Shown here piece by piece: positions 7,166 to 15,239 of a DNA stretch of 33,966 nt (position 1 is its first letter; every line of letters starts with the position of its first letter). The stretch lies in contig JAGXKX010000012.1 of the NCBI GenBank assembly GCA_018335015.1, positions 1 through 33,966 on the forward strand, given 5' to 3'. Position numbers and translations under genes: made by a program. Source of the stretch: Candidatus Bipolaricaulota bacterium. Lineage in GTDB: Bacteria; Bipolaricaulota; Bipolaricaulia; M55B111. The notes beneath the pieces were generated by a model, which worked only from the letters and a program-made list of their open reading frames with translations, was not told the DNA's origin and did no database searches.

Positions 7166-7981
7166 ATGAATCGAAATAATATTTTTTGGGCAGGAATTCT
7201 GCTGGTTTTACTGCTCGTTCTCAACCCGGCCGGGTTTAGACCGGTCGCTGGAAGCGAGAAGATGGAAACAGCGGATCAATTCATCGAAAAGCTGGAGGAA
7301 GAGTACCGGGAGATCGAAGATTTTTCCGCTCAGCTGACTATATCGGGCCTCGAACCTCCTCTACGGGTTAAGGTGCAGGCTATATCGGAGCCGAGGATTC
7401 TCCGGGTCCAGTACCTGTCTCCACCGGAAATGGAGGGCCAGTTTTTTCTTCTCGAGGAGGATTTCCTGTACCAGTTCATGCCGGCGCAGAATATTATCAT
7501 AAAGAAGGATTTGAAGAAATCGAATATACCCGTGAAAGCCGCCAACCTGACGCCTGATTACCTGCTTGAGCTGGTGCGATCGGAGGAACTGGAGGTCAGC
7601 CTGGTGAGCAGCCCCGGAGAATTATTCTTTCCCTGGAAGAAGGAGGACGTGCTGCAGTTCGAGATGTCGGCTCCCTGGCTTAGGGGTGAGGATTCATCCA
7701 ACTCTGCCTACGATTCCGATTTAGTCACGCCAGTCTCGTTCGATTACGGTGAAGATAATTACGTCCTGGAAGTTATACCCAGGGACGAAGGTTATCAATT
7801 TGCCCGTCAGGTTATCAAATTCGATCCGGATAGCTTCCTCCCGCGAAAACTGATTACCTACTTTGAGGAAGAGGGGAAAGAGCCGGTTCGTACTGACGTC
7901 AGGGAGGTTCAAACCAATCTTGGACTGGATAATGAAAATCTGGCGAGATTGCCGAGGGACGCGGAGGTCATTTCTGGTTAG
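7166..7981 (+). CDS. LolA-like outer-membrane lipoprotein carrier/sorting family protein
   Basis: The 271-residue protein starts with a signal peptide (hydrophobic core about 7-22, probable cleavage near residue 29), so it is exported. The mature part shows the pattern of LolA/LolB/RseB-type half-barrel proteins: an N-terminal helix (ADQFIEKLEEEYREIEDFSAQLTI) followed by alternating beta strands with ISEPRILRVQYLSPPEMEGQF, and later FDPDSFLPRKLITYFEEEG. Such proteins bind acyl chains and carry lipoproteins or lipids through the periplasm, sometimes together with MMPL transporters. No lipobox is visible. The gene is separated from glmS by 18 bp and very likely shares its transcript. The start follows GAGAGGGG. 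Assignment rests on fold pattern only. Confidence 0.65.
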   Translation: MNRNNIFWAGILLVLLLVLNPAGFRPVAGSEKMETADQFIEKLEEEYREIEDFSAQLTISGLEPPLRVKVQAISEPRILRVQYLSPPEMEGQFFLLEEDFLYQFMPAQNIIIKKDLKKSNIPVKAANLTPDYLLELVRSEELEVSLVSSPGELFFPWKKEDVLQFEMSAPWLRGEDSSNSAYDSDLVTPVSFDYGEDNYVLEVIPRDEGYQFARQVIKFDPDSFLPRKLITYFEEEGKEPVRTDVREVQTNLGLDNENLARLPRDAEVISG

Positions 7982-7999
7982 GAGGAAAAGGAGGTACTT

Positions 8000-9823
8000 A
8001 TGTGTGGTATAGTCGGTTATCGAGGGGAAAGGGAAGCTCAACCGGTTATCTTGAGTGGCCTGAAGAAGCTCGAGTACAGGGGCTACGATTCGGCCGGGGT
8101 GGCCATAATCGGAGACGGAGGGCTGGGAGTCGAAAAAATGGAAGGTAAGATCGCCCGGCTGGAGGATGCCCTGATCGAATCCCCTAAACAGGGAAAGGTG
8201 GGGATCGGACATACGAGGTGGGCGACCCACGGCGAGCCAAACGACGTGAACGCCCATCCCCATCAGGGTTGCACCGACAAATACGGTCTGGTTCATAACG
8301 GAATAATCGAGAACCACCGAAAACTAAGAAAGGAACTGGAGTCGAGAGACCACGAATTTAGTTCCGATACGGATACGGAGGTTCTCATCCACCTGGTGGA
8401 AGAGCAGGAGGGTCCGCTGGAGGTTAAGGTCCGATCGGCCATGGACGAGGTTCAGGGTTCTTTCGCTATAGCAGTGGTGAGCGCCGAGGAGCCGGATAAA
8501 ATAGTCGGTGCCCGGCGGGGAAGCCCGCTGGTTGTCGGGTCCACTGAGGACGAAGAGTTTCTCGCCTCGGACATTCCGGCCATACTGGACTATACCAGAG
8601 AAATTATTTATCTGGAGGACGACCAGGTCGTATCCCTTACTGATTCCGGGATAGAGATTACGGACTTCGAGGGTAACTCGGTTGAAGCCTCACCGAGAAC
8701 GATAGACTGGGATCCGGTAGCCGCTCAGAAGGAAGGTTACAGGCACTTCATGCTTAAGGAGATAAACGAGCAGCCCCAGGCCGTCGGGGATACCCTTAGG
8801 GGGAGAAATTTCGCGAACGGTGGGCTAAGGATGGACGAAGGGGAGTTGAAGGAAGAAGACGTGGCGGGGGCCGATAAGATATTTATAGTCGCCTGTGGCA
8901 CCTCTTCTTACGCCGGCAGGGTAGCGAAGTACGTCTGGGAAGAGTACCTGGATCTACCGATAGAGGTCGAGATCGGCTCGGAATTCCGCTACAGGAACCC
9001 GCCTCTGGACGAAAACTCGCTGGTAGTTGGAGTCTCTCAGTCCGGTGAAACGGCCGATACCCTGGCGGGGCTGGAAAAGTCACTTGAAAGTGGCGCCACC
9101 ATTGCTTCCGTGGTGAACGTGCTTGGTTCTACCGTAACCAGAAGGTCGGATGCAGTCCTTTACACCCACGCCGGACCGGAGATAGGAGTCGCCTCTACAA
9201 AGGCGTTCACTTCCCAGCTCGTCGCACTCTCGCTTCTGGGCTTAGAAATAGCCCGGATGAAAGGGAAGGTTACTTCTTCCGAGGCCGAAAGCGCGGCGGA
9301 AAAATTGAACCGGGCTCCGGCGCTGCTCCGGGAGCAACTCGAGAACGTGGATCGGATAAAGAAACTGGCAGAGGTTTTCTACGAAAAGGATGACTTCCTG
9401 TTCCTGGGTCGGGACGTCCTCTATCCAGTGGCTCTGGAAGGAGCGCTGAAACTGAAAGAGATATCCTACATCCACGCCGAGGGTTACCCGGCGGGCGAGT
9501 TAAAGCACGGCCCAATTGCCCTTATCGACGAAAATATGCCCGTAGTTGCCCTTATAACCAGGAATTCCGTTTACGACAAGGTCTATTCCAATATAGAAGA
9601 GGTCAGAGCCAGGAAAGGGAAGATAATTGTATTGACGGACGAATTGACGGAAGATACGAAAGGCATCGCCGACGAATTGATCCAGCTACCCCGGGCCGAA
9701 AAGGTCCTTACGCCGCTTATATTTACCGTTCCTCTGCAGCTTCTGGCCTACCACATCGCCGTGCTTCGAGGAACGGACGTTGACCAGCCGCGAAACCTGG
9801 CGAAGAGCGTAACGGTAGAGTGA
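8000..9823 (+). CDS. glmS: Glutamine-fructose-6-phosphate aminotransferase (isomerizing)
   Basis: GlmS makes glucosamine-6-phosphate from fructose-6-phosphate and glutamine, the first step to UDP-GlcNAc for peptidoglycan and other envelope glycans. All 607 residues align with the family. The N-terminal glutaminase has Cys2 (the nucleophile after Met removal), HTRWATHGEP (71-80) and the NGIIEN loop. Two SIS domains follow, with ACGTSSYAG near 297, SQSGETADT near 346 and AEGYPAGELKHGP near 490. The C-terminal lysine K602 in NLAKSVTVE forms the Schiff base. AGGAGG seven bases upstream fixes the ATG. No glmS ribozyme is possible in the 18-bp upstream spacer. Confidence 0.97.
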   Translation: MCGIVGYRGEREAQPVILSGLKKLEYRGYDSAGVAIIGDGGLGVEKMEGKIARLEDALIESPKQGKVGIGHTRWATHGEPNDVNAHPHQGCTDKYGLVHNGIIENHRKLRKELESRDHEFSSDTDTEVLIHLVEEQEGPLEVKVRSAMDEVQGSFAIAVVSAEEPDKIVGARRGSPLVVGSTEDEEFLASDIPAILDYTREIIYLEDDQVVSLTDSGIEITDFEGNSVEASPRTIDWDPVAAQKEGYRHFMLKEINEQPQAVGDTLRGRNFANGGLRMDEGELKEEDVAGADKIFIVACGTSSYAGRVAKYVWEEYLDLPIEVEIGSEFRYRNPPLDENSLVVGVSQSGETADTLAGLEKSLESGATIASVVNVLGSTVTRRSDAVLYTHAGPEIGVASTKAFTSQLVALSLLGLEIARMKGKVTSSEAESAAEKLNRAPALLREQLENVDRIKKLAEVFYEKDDFLFLGRDVLYPVALEGALKLKEISYIHAEGYPAGELKHGPIALIDENMPVVALITRNSVYDKVYSNIEEVRARKGKIIVLTDELTEDTKGIADELIQLPRAEKVLTPLIFTVPLQLLAYHIAVLRGTDVDQPRNLAKSVTVE

Positions 9824-9904
9824 GGGGCGTAGTCTCTCTTAGAAACTGGCCGGAGGCCCGGACTACAAAGACTTGTGTTAGTTTAATTATTGTCACACAA
9901 AAAG

Positions 9905-10127
9905 CAGGGAGTGCTGCTGCGCCGAGTAATAAGCCGTACCTTTTTGTTCGGTTCGATTAACGCCCTTCCCCGCATACCTGGCAACTGATTTAACCTTTAA
10001 AACATAGTAGTAGACAAAATCTCGGCAGCCAGGTATGCGGGGAAGGTCATCTGAAAGAACGTGAACCCCCTACCGGAAGGTTGCATAAACGAACAAATCG
10101 CTCGAGCGTGGGAGCTCGGGCTACGTG
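9905..10127 (+). repeat. Palindromic repeat unit E, core inverted
   Basis: Arms at 9963-9982 and 10028-10047 (19 of 20 complementary) enclose a 45-bp core (9983-10027) in the inverted orientation, as in unit C. Flanks GAGTAATAAGCCGTACC, TTTTTGTTCGGTTCGA and TCTGAAAGAACGTGAA are nearly identical to unit B, whose core has the opposite orientation. Ends CAGGGAGTGCTG and GAGCGTGGGAGCTCGGG are inversely related. It occupies the convergent gap between glmS and pheS. The remaining parts of the gap (9824-9904 and 10128-10245) contain no gene; small stems GTAGTC/GACTAC after glmS and GGAAC/GTTCC after pheS might act as weak terminators. Confidence 0.88.
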
Positions 10128-10245
10128 CTTTTATTGTAGCAGAGACCTTTAGGCCTCCATAGATGCCAAAGATGGTACGGATGCAAAAACCTACCGGTAC
10201 ATGATCTGATGGGTGGAACCGGAAAACGTTCCGTCGTTTGTAGAA

Positions 10246-11253
10246 TTAAAACTGATCTAAAAACCGGAGATCGTTCCGGTAGAACAAACGGATGTCGTCG
10301 ATCCCGTACTTCAACATAGCCATCCTTTCGACGCCCAGGCCCAGGGCGAAGCCCTGATAGGTTTCGGGATCGTATTCGACTGCTTCCAGTACGTCGGGGT
10401 CGACCATGCCGGAACCCATTATCTCCAGCCAGTCGTCGCCGTCGGGCTCCATGACGTCGACCTCGGCGCTCGGTTCAGTAAAGGGGAAGTAATCCGCCCT
10501 GAACCTCATGGAGAACTCGGGCCCGAAGAATTCCTCCACGAAAGACCTGATTACGTACTTCAGGTTGGCGAAAGTCAGGTTCTCGTCGACCCAGAGCAAT
10601 TCGACCTGGTGAAATACTGGATAATGAGTCGCGTCAGGAGTGTCTCTGCGGTAGCATTTACCCGGGCAGATTATCTTTACCGGGGGTTCCTGATCCTCCA
10701 TCTCCCTTATTTGAACGGGAGAAGTATGAGTCCTGAGGAGATGTTCTTCGTCGACGTATAGTGAGTCCCATTCGTCTCGAGCGGGATGCAGCTCGGGGAT
10801 ATTTAGTGCCTCGAAGTTATAATAATCCGACTCCACTTCGGGTCCCAGGGCCAGGGAGAATCCCATCCGCTTGAATATACTCGTGAGTTCGTCGTTTACC
10901 TGAGTAATTACGTGCCTTTTCCCGACGCCCCGTCTTCTCCCGGGCAGGGTTACGTCGACCCCTTCGTTTTTTAACTGCTTTTCCTTTTCCCGCTTCTCGA
11001 ACCTCTCTTTCTTCTCCTCGATTTCATCCTGAAGGAGGGATTTAAGCTTATTTATGCTTTTACCGGCCTCGGCCTTATCTACGTCGGGAAGATCCCCAAG
11101 TTCGTCGAATAGCGCCTGGACCTCCCCGTTTCTCCCCAGGTATTTGACTCGCAGTTCCTCGCACTCCTGAAGCGACTCGGCTTCTTCCAGATTAGCTCTG
11201 GATTCCTCCTTTAAATCCTCTATTTTATCCAAGAGTTGATCAAGCTGTGACAT
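10246..11253 (-). CDS. pheS: Phenylalanyl-tRNA synthetase alpha subunit
   Basis: PheS carries the catalytic domain of the alpha2-beta2 class II enzyme that charges tRNA-Phe. The 335-residue length is typical. The N-terminal coiled coil (about 5-95) contacts tRNA. Motif 2 appears as ICPGKCYRRDTPDATHYPVFHQ (split here across 195-216) and motif 3 as GFALGLGVERMAMLKYGI (301-318). The substrate loop LLRTHTSPVQ is at 172-181. The ATG follows GGAG with an 8-base spacer. The partner pheT, normally directly downstream, is absent: the gene is followed by repeat unit E and then by glmS on the other strand, so the beta subunit must be encoded elsewhere. hup lies 68 bp upstream on the same strand and may be co-transcribed. 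Confidence 0.96.
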   Translation of the reverse strand: MSQLDQLLDKIEDLKEESRANLEEAESLQECEELRVKYLGRNGEVQALFDELGDLPDVDKAEAGKSINKLKSLLQDEIEEKKERFEKREKEKQLKNEGVDVTLPGRRRGVGKRHVITQVNDELTSIFKRMGFSLALGPEVESDYYNFEALNIPELHPARDEWDSLYVDEEHLLRTHTSPVQIREMEDQEPPVKIICPGKCYRRDTPDATHYPVFHQVELLWVDENLTFANLKYVIRSFVEEFFGPEFSMRFRADYFPFTEPSAEVDVMEPDGDDWLEIMGSGMVDPDVLEAVEYDPETYQGFALGLGVERMAMLKYGIDDIRLFYRNDLRFLDQF

Positions 11254-11321
11254 CTCAGGTTCTCCAGTTCGGGAAATACTTGTGTAGCGATCGGAGTGAA
11301 TCCAATGAACTTAAAAAAGAC

Positions 11322-11639
11322 CTACTTGTTCTTGTAACCTTCTCCGTCGTTCGTCGCCTCCAGGTTGTTTTGAACTTTCTCCGTAAAGCCTTTACCCGGC
11401 GAAAATTTGGGCGTGACTTTGCTGTCTACGTTGATTTTTTCACCCGTCTGAGGATGTCGTTTGACTGTTGATTTCCGAGGATTGGGTTTGAACGTACCGA
11501 AGTTCACCAGCCTGACTTCCTCTCCTTTTGCTACCTCGTCCGTTATGACGTCCACCATGTGGTTCACCATTTCTCGACATTCCTGCTTGGTGCAGTCAGA
11601 GTTACGGTAGATACTGTCGACCAATTCGCCTTTGTTCAT
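11322..11639 (-). CDS. hup: HU/IHF-family DNA-binding protein
   Basis: This small histone-like dimer bends and compacts DNA. The 105-residue protein covers the whole HU fold: N-terminal helices (MNKGELVDSIYRNSDCT), the NFGTF turn near 46-50, the beta-arm tip RHPQTGE (which intercalates at DNA kinks), and FSPGKGFTEKVQ in the last helix region. About ten extra polar residues follow the usual end. AGGAGG seven bases upstream supports the ATG. The 190-bp upstream region holds a minus-strand TTGCAA (11818-11813) and TATAAA (11797-11792), but with a short 15-bp spacer. The pheS-side neighbour recalls the pheST-ihfA linkage of gamma-proteobacteria, here without pheT. Confidence 0.94.
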   Translation of the reverse strand: MNKGELVDSIYRNSDCTKQECREMVNHMVDVITDEVAKGEEVRLVNFGTFKPNPRKSTVKRHPQTGEKINVDSKVTPKFSPGKGFTEKVQNNLEATNDGEGYKNK

Positions 11640-11829
11640 CTAAGGACCTCCTTTTGATATAGGAAACTTAAAAGTTTGACGGGAGATTAGCACTCCCACG
11701 TTTCTATACTGACAATACCATTACAAAACCCAATTCTACGGGGCTTTAGACTACTTCTCAAGTTTTTTAGCCATTTTTTTCGTAAACAAAATTTATAGTG
11801 TGATTGAAGCTATTGCAACCTAAAGTCCT

Positions 11830-13635
11830 TCAATTTTCGTCTTTTTGGAAAGAAAAATCTCTGTCGTAAAGATTTCTATCCTTGAACTTCCTGCCCTGTT
11901 GATCGGTCAGCTTTATCTTGTCCTTCTTTTTATTGCCGTTTCCCGTTGATTTTTCTTGAGAAAAACCCCGGGTAAATTCTTTCTTCAGCCTGGATATGAC
12001 CAGATGTTTTTCTCTCGGACCCAGGTCCGGTTCATAGATAGAAAACTTCTGCTCTACGAACCCCTTCAGGTTTGCCCGATAATGGAGTCCGGTTGACTTA
12101 TTCTCTCGGATGATAAGACCCAGGTCAAGGAGTTCCGTCGGCCTTTTTGAAAGAAGTAGGCCCGTGGGTTTATTTAGCCAGGCGCTAATCTGCTCGATGC
12201 TGTAGGCGTGGGGCCGATGGGCCACGAGGAACCCCAGTATCTTCCGGTCGAGCCTGGATAACCGCTTGGTTTTCTTCACTATGTAGTTAGTGTCCTGCTT
12301 TATTGCTGAGGGCAATTCTTCGAAGCGGGGATCCTTCTGCCTTTTCTTTTCTTCCTTAGCTTCGGTTCCGGAGTCCTTTTCGTGACTCTCGCCGTCGTAA
12401 GGCAAGCCGAACGTCTTGGCTTTACCTTTGGCTTCGCTCTCGTCGGGTTCATCGAAGTCCGGGATACTTCTTTCCACCCGATCGATGTCCTCCCCCTTAT
12501 CTTTTTGGGGCTTTTTACCCTGAGAATCCGCCAGGGTTTCGGTTACCGCCCTCATTGCTTCGCCTTCTTCCCCCTCTTTTAGCACGTCGGCGAACTCGAG
12601 TGACTCGATTACTGCTCTGGATACCTTGTGTACTTTCGGAAGATCAGGAGGATCGAGATCAACTTCTATGTACCCGAGTGTCTCGGCGGTCCGTTTTAGT
12701 TCTTTAACTTTTTCGGTTTTTTTCGAAAGCTCCTCCTGGAGCTCTTCCACTTGCTCTTCCAGTTCGTCCACCCTGCTCTTCTTCCTCTCACCTTTCTTTT
12801 TTGCCTCTTCTATTGCGTCTATTATGCTCTCCCCGACCTGCTTCAGCTGGGGAGTTTCGACCGTGTCAAGAGACGGCGTAAACCCGGCGTGAAAGGTCGA
12901 GCGCTCACGGACGTAAATCTGTTTGGTAGTTTTTTCGTCCAGGTAAATGCAATCTCCCGTGTCCAGCTGGTTTACTTTTTCTCTGACCTGACCTTTTTTC
13001 CAGGGGAGAAGGTCGTTATAGACCTTCATGTCTGCCTCGTGAACTACTCTGTGAAGGTAAAGCATTCCAGCCTGAGTGAGCACGTCCTTTTCTACTTTTG
13101 CGCTGCGCTGGGAAATAATCACAGCTCCCAGTCCTCTCTTTCTACCCCTGAGCGAAAGCCGTGTAATTATTTCCTTTAGCTCGCTTTTCTTTCCCTGCGG
13201 AATGAATTCGTGAGACTCCTCTATCCCTATCATGTAGGGTTTACGGAGCTTACCGGCCCAGTTCCAGAGCGCGGTGAAGTAGTGCTTGAGCATTTTCCTC
13301 TGCTCTTCCTTCAGGTAACCGCTGAGGTCGAGAATCACGGGAATGCTTTGTTTGAGGCTGATTTCCGCTACCTGAGGTGCGTCTTCGGGTTCTATCGTTA
13401 TATCGACGTTCTTTCCCTCACCTATTACCAGGAGTTCGTATTCTTCCTTGAGACCGAAGTATTCTCCGTCGATATCTACTACGGTTAGAGGGTAGTTGTG
13501 TTTCAGTAATTCTTCGAATATGACTCCGGCGGTGTTGGATTTGCCCGAGCCCCTTATCCCCAGTATTCCGATACACTTACCGATGATCTCGTCCAGACTA
13601 AAATCCAGATCGTCACTGATGTACAGCTCTTTCAA
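11830..13635 (-). CDS. HerA/FtsK-like P-loop ATPase with coiled coil and C-terminal winged helix
   Basis: The N-terminal 250 residues form a HerA/DUF87-type ATPase. Walker A is GIRGSGKS (26-33), Walker B ends in acidic residues in YMIGIEE (134-140), the SLRGRKRG segment (161-168) resembles an arginine-finger region and VIISQR (172-177) a sensor motif. Such hexameric ATPases translocate on double-stranded DNA, usually with the nuclease NurA in archaea or with other partners in bacterial defence systems. A predicted coiled coil (about 287-322), a charged low-complexity linker (about 350-440) and a helix-turn-helix-like region (about 458-530, RLDRKILGFLVAHRP then SIEQISAWLNK) follow, ending in a basic tail. 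The start is TTG with GGGAGG five bases upstream. No nurA, SIR2 or nuclease gene is adjacent. Family is clear; function is not. Confidence 0.82.
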   Translation of the reverse strand: MKELYISDDLDFSLDEIIGKCIGILGIRGSGKSNTAGVIFEELLKHNYPLTVVDIDGEYFGLKEEYELLVIGEGKNVDITIEPEDAPQVAEISLKQSIPVILDLSGYLKEEQRKMLKHYFTALWNWAGKLRKPYMIGIEESHEFIPQGKKSELKEIITRLSLRGRKRGLGAVIISQRSAKVEKDVLTQAGMLYLHRVVHEADMKVYNDLLPWKKGQVREKVNQLDTGDCIYLDEKTTKQIYVRERSTFHAGFTPSLDTVETPQLKQVGESIIDAIEEAKKKGERKKSRVDELEEQVEELQEELSKKTEKVKELKRTAETLGYIEVDLDPPDLPKVHKVSRAVIESLEFADVLKEGEEGEAMRAVTETLADSQGKKPQKDKGEDIDRVERSIPDFDEPDESEAKGKAKTFGLPYDGESHEKDSGTEAKEEKKRQKDPRFEELPSAIKQDTNYIVKKTKRLSRLDRKILGFLVAHRPHAYSIEQISAWLNKPTGLLLSKRPTELLDLGLIIRENKSTGLHYRANLKGFVEQKFSIYEPDLGPREKHLVISRLKKEFTRGFSQEKSTGNGNKKKDKIKLTDQQGRKFKDRNLYDRDFSFQKDEN

Positions 13636-14000
13636 CGAATCCTCCCGCGGCTTGAATGGTTAGTAACTAAGTGGAATATCTTTTTTCTGAATCGAACTCT
13701 GAATTCACGATATATCCCTGAAACCGGTAGATACGTCACTCTACAATTCCCGTTATAACGGATTTGACGAATTTCTGCAATATCCCAGGTCAAAAAAACC
13801 CGATCCGCCTAGTTTTCCGGGGGTCGAGCCTCGAAAACTTTCCGTAATCATCCTATATCCCATTATAACTAGATTTTCAGGAGGTTTCTTGGAGAGATGC
13901 CCTCGTTTATCCCGACAAATGTCGTGGTAAATCGTGATTTGTCCGACTTTAACCGTCGGTAGCGAGCTATTGTACAATTACCCTAATTGGAAGAACTCGT
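13636..14000. other. Intergenic region without a recognisable gene
   Basis: This 365-bp gap separates the ends of two minus-strand units (thyX upstream, the HerA-like gene downstream). It contains a perfect 12-bp palindrome CCGTTATAACGG (13750-13761), which could be an operator, and a 7-bp stem AGTTTTC/GAAAACT (13811-13817 with 13833-13839). The one short frame here (13753-13977, minus) has no supporting feature. Confidence 0.4.
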
Positions 14001-14600
14001 CTAACTGTCCTTCCTTAAGTCCTCGAAAACCGCAGGGGCCATCTCGGACAGACGGGCGAGAAACCCTTCGGCGAGTTCCCTGATTTCCCACTGTGCTTCC
14101 TCTCCGCCTCTAAGTTCTATGATGTGGCGAAATTCCCTGAAGTTGGTCTTGAGGTAAAGCGAAGTCTTGCTTCCTATGGGGAGGAGGAACCTCGCGTCTT
14201 CTTTCGGCACGCCCGCGTCAAGAGCTTTCTGGTATAGGTCGTGGCTCTTGGTTATTCCTTCCCTGTACTCTTCGTCCAGACCCGCTTCTTTGACCGACTG
14301 AGGAATTACTACCTCTTCCTGGTTTTGCTTTACGTACCTCATGGAACGGACCATGAAGCTTGCGAGCCTGTGCCTGGTGAGTTGAGCCAGACAGCTCCGG
14401 CTTATTCCTTCCACGTAAAACGTGGCACTCGCGAACTCGAAGGGCGACCAGTGCCCCCAGTTCCTGAGTTTTCTGATCAGTTCCCGGTCTTCCTCGGGGG
14501 AGTAGTCTTTTTCATTTCCGGTCGTCTGGTGAGAAATCCTTGCTGCCTGGGCTATCATGGATTCCGGCTTTTCGGTATGGCGGAGGAGCTCGATTTTCAT
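14001..14600 (-). CDS. thyX: Flavin-dependent thymidylate synthase
   Basis: ThyX makes dTMP from dUMP using methylene-tetrahydrofolate, FAD and NADPH. The 199-residue protein contains the diagnostic RHR-x7-S motif (R76, H77, R78, then S86) in LTRHRLASFMVRSMRY, and HWSPFEFASATFYVEG (50-65) typical of the FAD pocket. The start overlaps the stop of dcd by four bases (ATGA), so the two are translationally coupled. The pairing with Dcd gives a short route from dCTP via dUTP/dUMP to dTMP. ThyX replaces ThyA in many anaerobes and lets tetrahydrofolate, not dihydrofolate, be regenerated. Confidence 0.96.
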   Translation of the reverse strand: MKIELLRHTEKPESMIAQAARISHQTTGNEKDYSPEEDRELIRKLRNWGHWSPFEFASATFYVEGISRSCLAQLTRHRLASFMVRSMRYVKQNQEEVVIPQSVKEAGLDEEYREGITKSHDLYQKALDAGVPKEDARFLLPIGSKTSLYLKTNFREFRHIIELRGGEEAQWEIRELAEGFLARLSEMAPAVFEDLRKDS

Positions 14601-15133
14601 ATTTTTGCCACCTCTATACCTTCCTGATCCTGGTACTTTCCGTCTCTATCTCCGTAGGTCGTAATCGGTCGTTCACCCCGGAAGAATACTACCTGAGCTA
14701 TGCCTTCGTTGGCGTAAATTCTTGCCGGAAGCGGGGTCGTGTTCGAGATTTCAATGGTTAAAAAACCTTTCCAACCCGGCTCTATCGGCGTCATATTGAC
14801 AATTATGCCGCATCTCGCGTAGGTACTTTTTCCAACTACGAGACCGAAGAGGTCGTCGGGCATATCGAATTTCTCCAGTGATTTCCCGAGGCAGAAAGAA
14901 TTCGGCGGAATTAGGCAGCTTTCGCCTTTTACCTGGACGAAAGCGTCTTCGTTAAATTCTTTTGGGTTAATTTCGGTGGAGTGGACGTCGGTAAAAATCC
15001 GGAATTCGTCGTCGATCCTGATATCGTAACCGAACGAACCCAAGCCGTAGCTGATTTTCTCGTCGGTCTGGAGATCTCTGACAAAAGGAGTGACCGGCTC
15101 GACCTCAGCTATATCTTCGTCATTCAATATCAT
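14597..15133 (-). CDS. dcd: dCTP deaminase
   Basis: Dcd is a trimeric dUTPase-fold enzyme converting dCTP to dUTP. The 178-residue protein has GSFGYDIR (32-39) and the KSTYARCGIIVNMTPIEPGW region (about 102-121) with the catalytic Glu in PIEPGWKG, followed by EISNTTPLP and the EGIAQVVFF core strand. Whether it also hydrolyses dUTP, as bifunctional archaeal-type DCD-DUT enzymes do, cannot be settled by eye. It is the first gene of the dcd-thyX pair. The ribosome binding site is weak (GGGGGCAC upstream). It is divergent from pgsA with a 106-bp shared promoter region. Confidence 0.94.
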   Translation of the reverse strand: MILNDEDIAEVEPVTPFVRDLQTDEKISYGLGSFGYDIRIDDEFRIFTDVHSTEINPKEFNEDAFVQVKGESCLIPPNSFCLGKSLEKFDMPDDLFGLVVGKSTYARCGIIVNMTPIEPGWKGFLTIEISNTTPLPARIYANEGIAQVVFFRGERPITTYGDRDGKYQDQEGIEVAKI

Positions 15134-15205
15134 GTTTTCAGTGCCCCCATTAGAGTTGTATTCTAAATACTAACTTAAATAGGGAAAAGGGGCAAACCTA
15201 ACCCG

Positions 15206-15234
15206 TTGCAACCAGTAAGGACTGTAGTTATCAT
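15206..15234 (+). promoter_or_regulatory. Promoter of pgsA placed for a leaderless transcript
   Basis: TTGCAA (15206-15211), a 17-bp spacer and TATCAT (15229-15234) stand so close to the pgsA ATG (15240) that transcription would begin at about the first base of the start codon. No Shine-Dalgarno sequence lies between. Confidence 0.55.
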
Positions 15235-15239
15235 TCCCG

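Noticed and set aside
9827-9875. Intrinsic terminator after glmS
   Set aside because: The GTAGTC/GACTAC stem is only 6 bp with a long loop and no T-run follows.
2431-10127. CRISPR array
   Set aside because: The repeats are kilobases apart, palindromic and long, with genes between them; there are no spacers of uniform length and no cas genes.
13753-13977. 74-codon minus-strand frame between thyX and the HerA-like gene
   Set aside because: No ribosome binding site, no domain pattern, and composition like the surrounding noncoding DNA.
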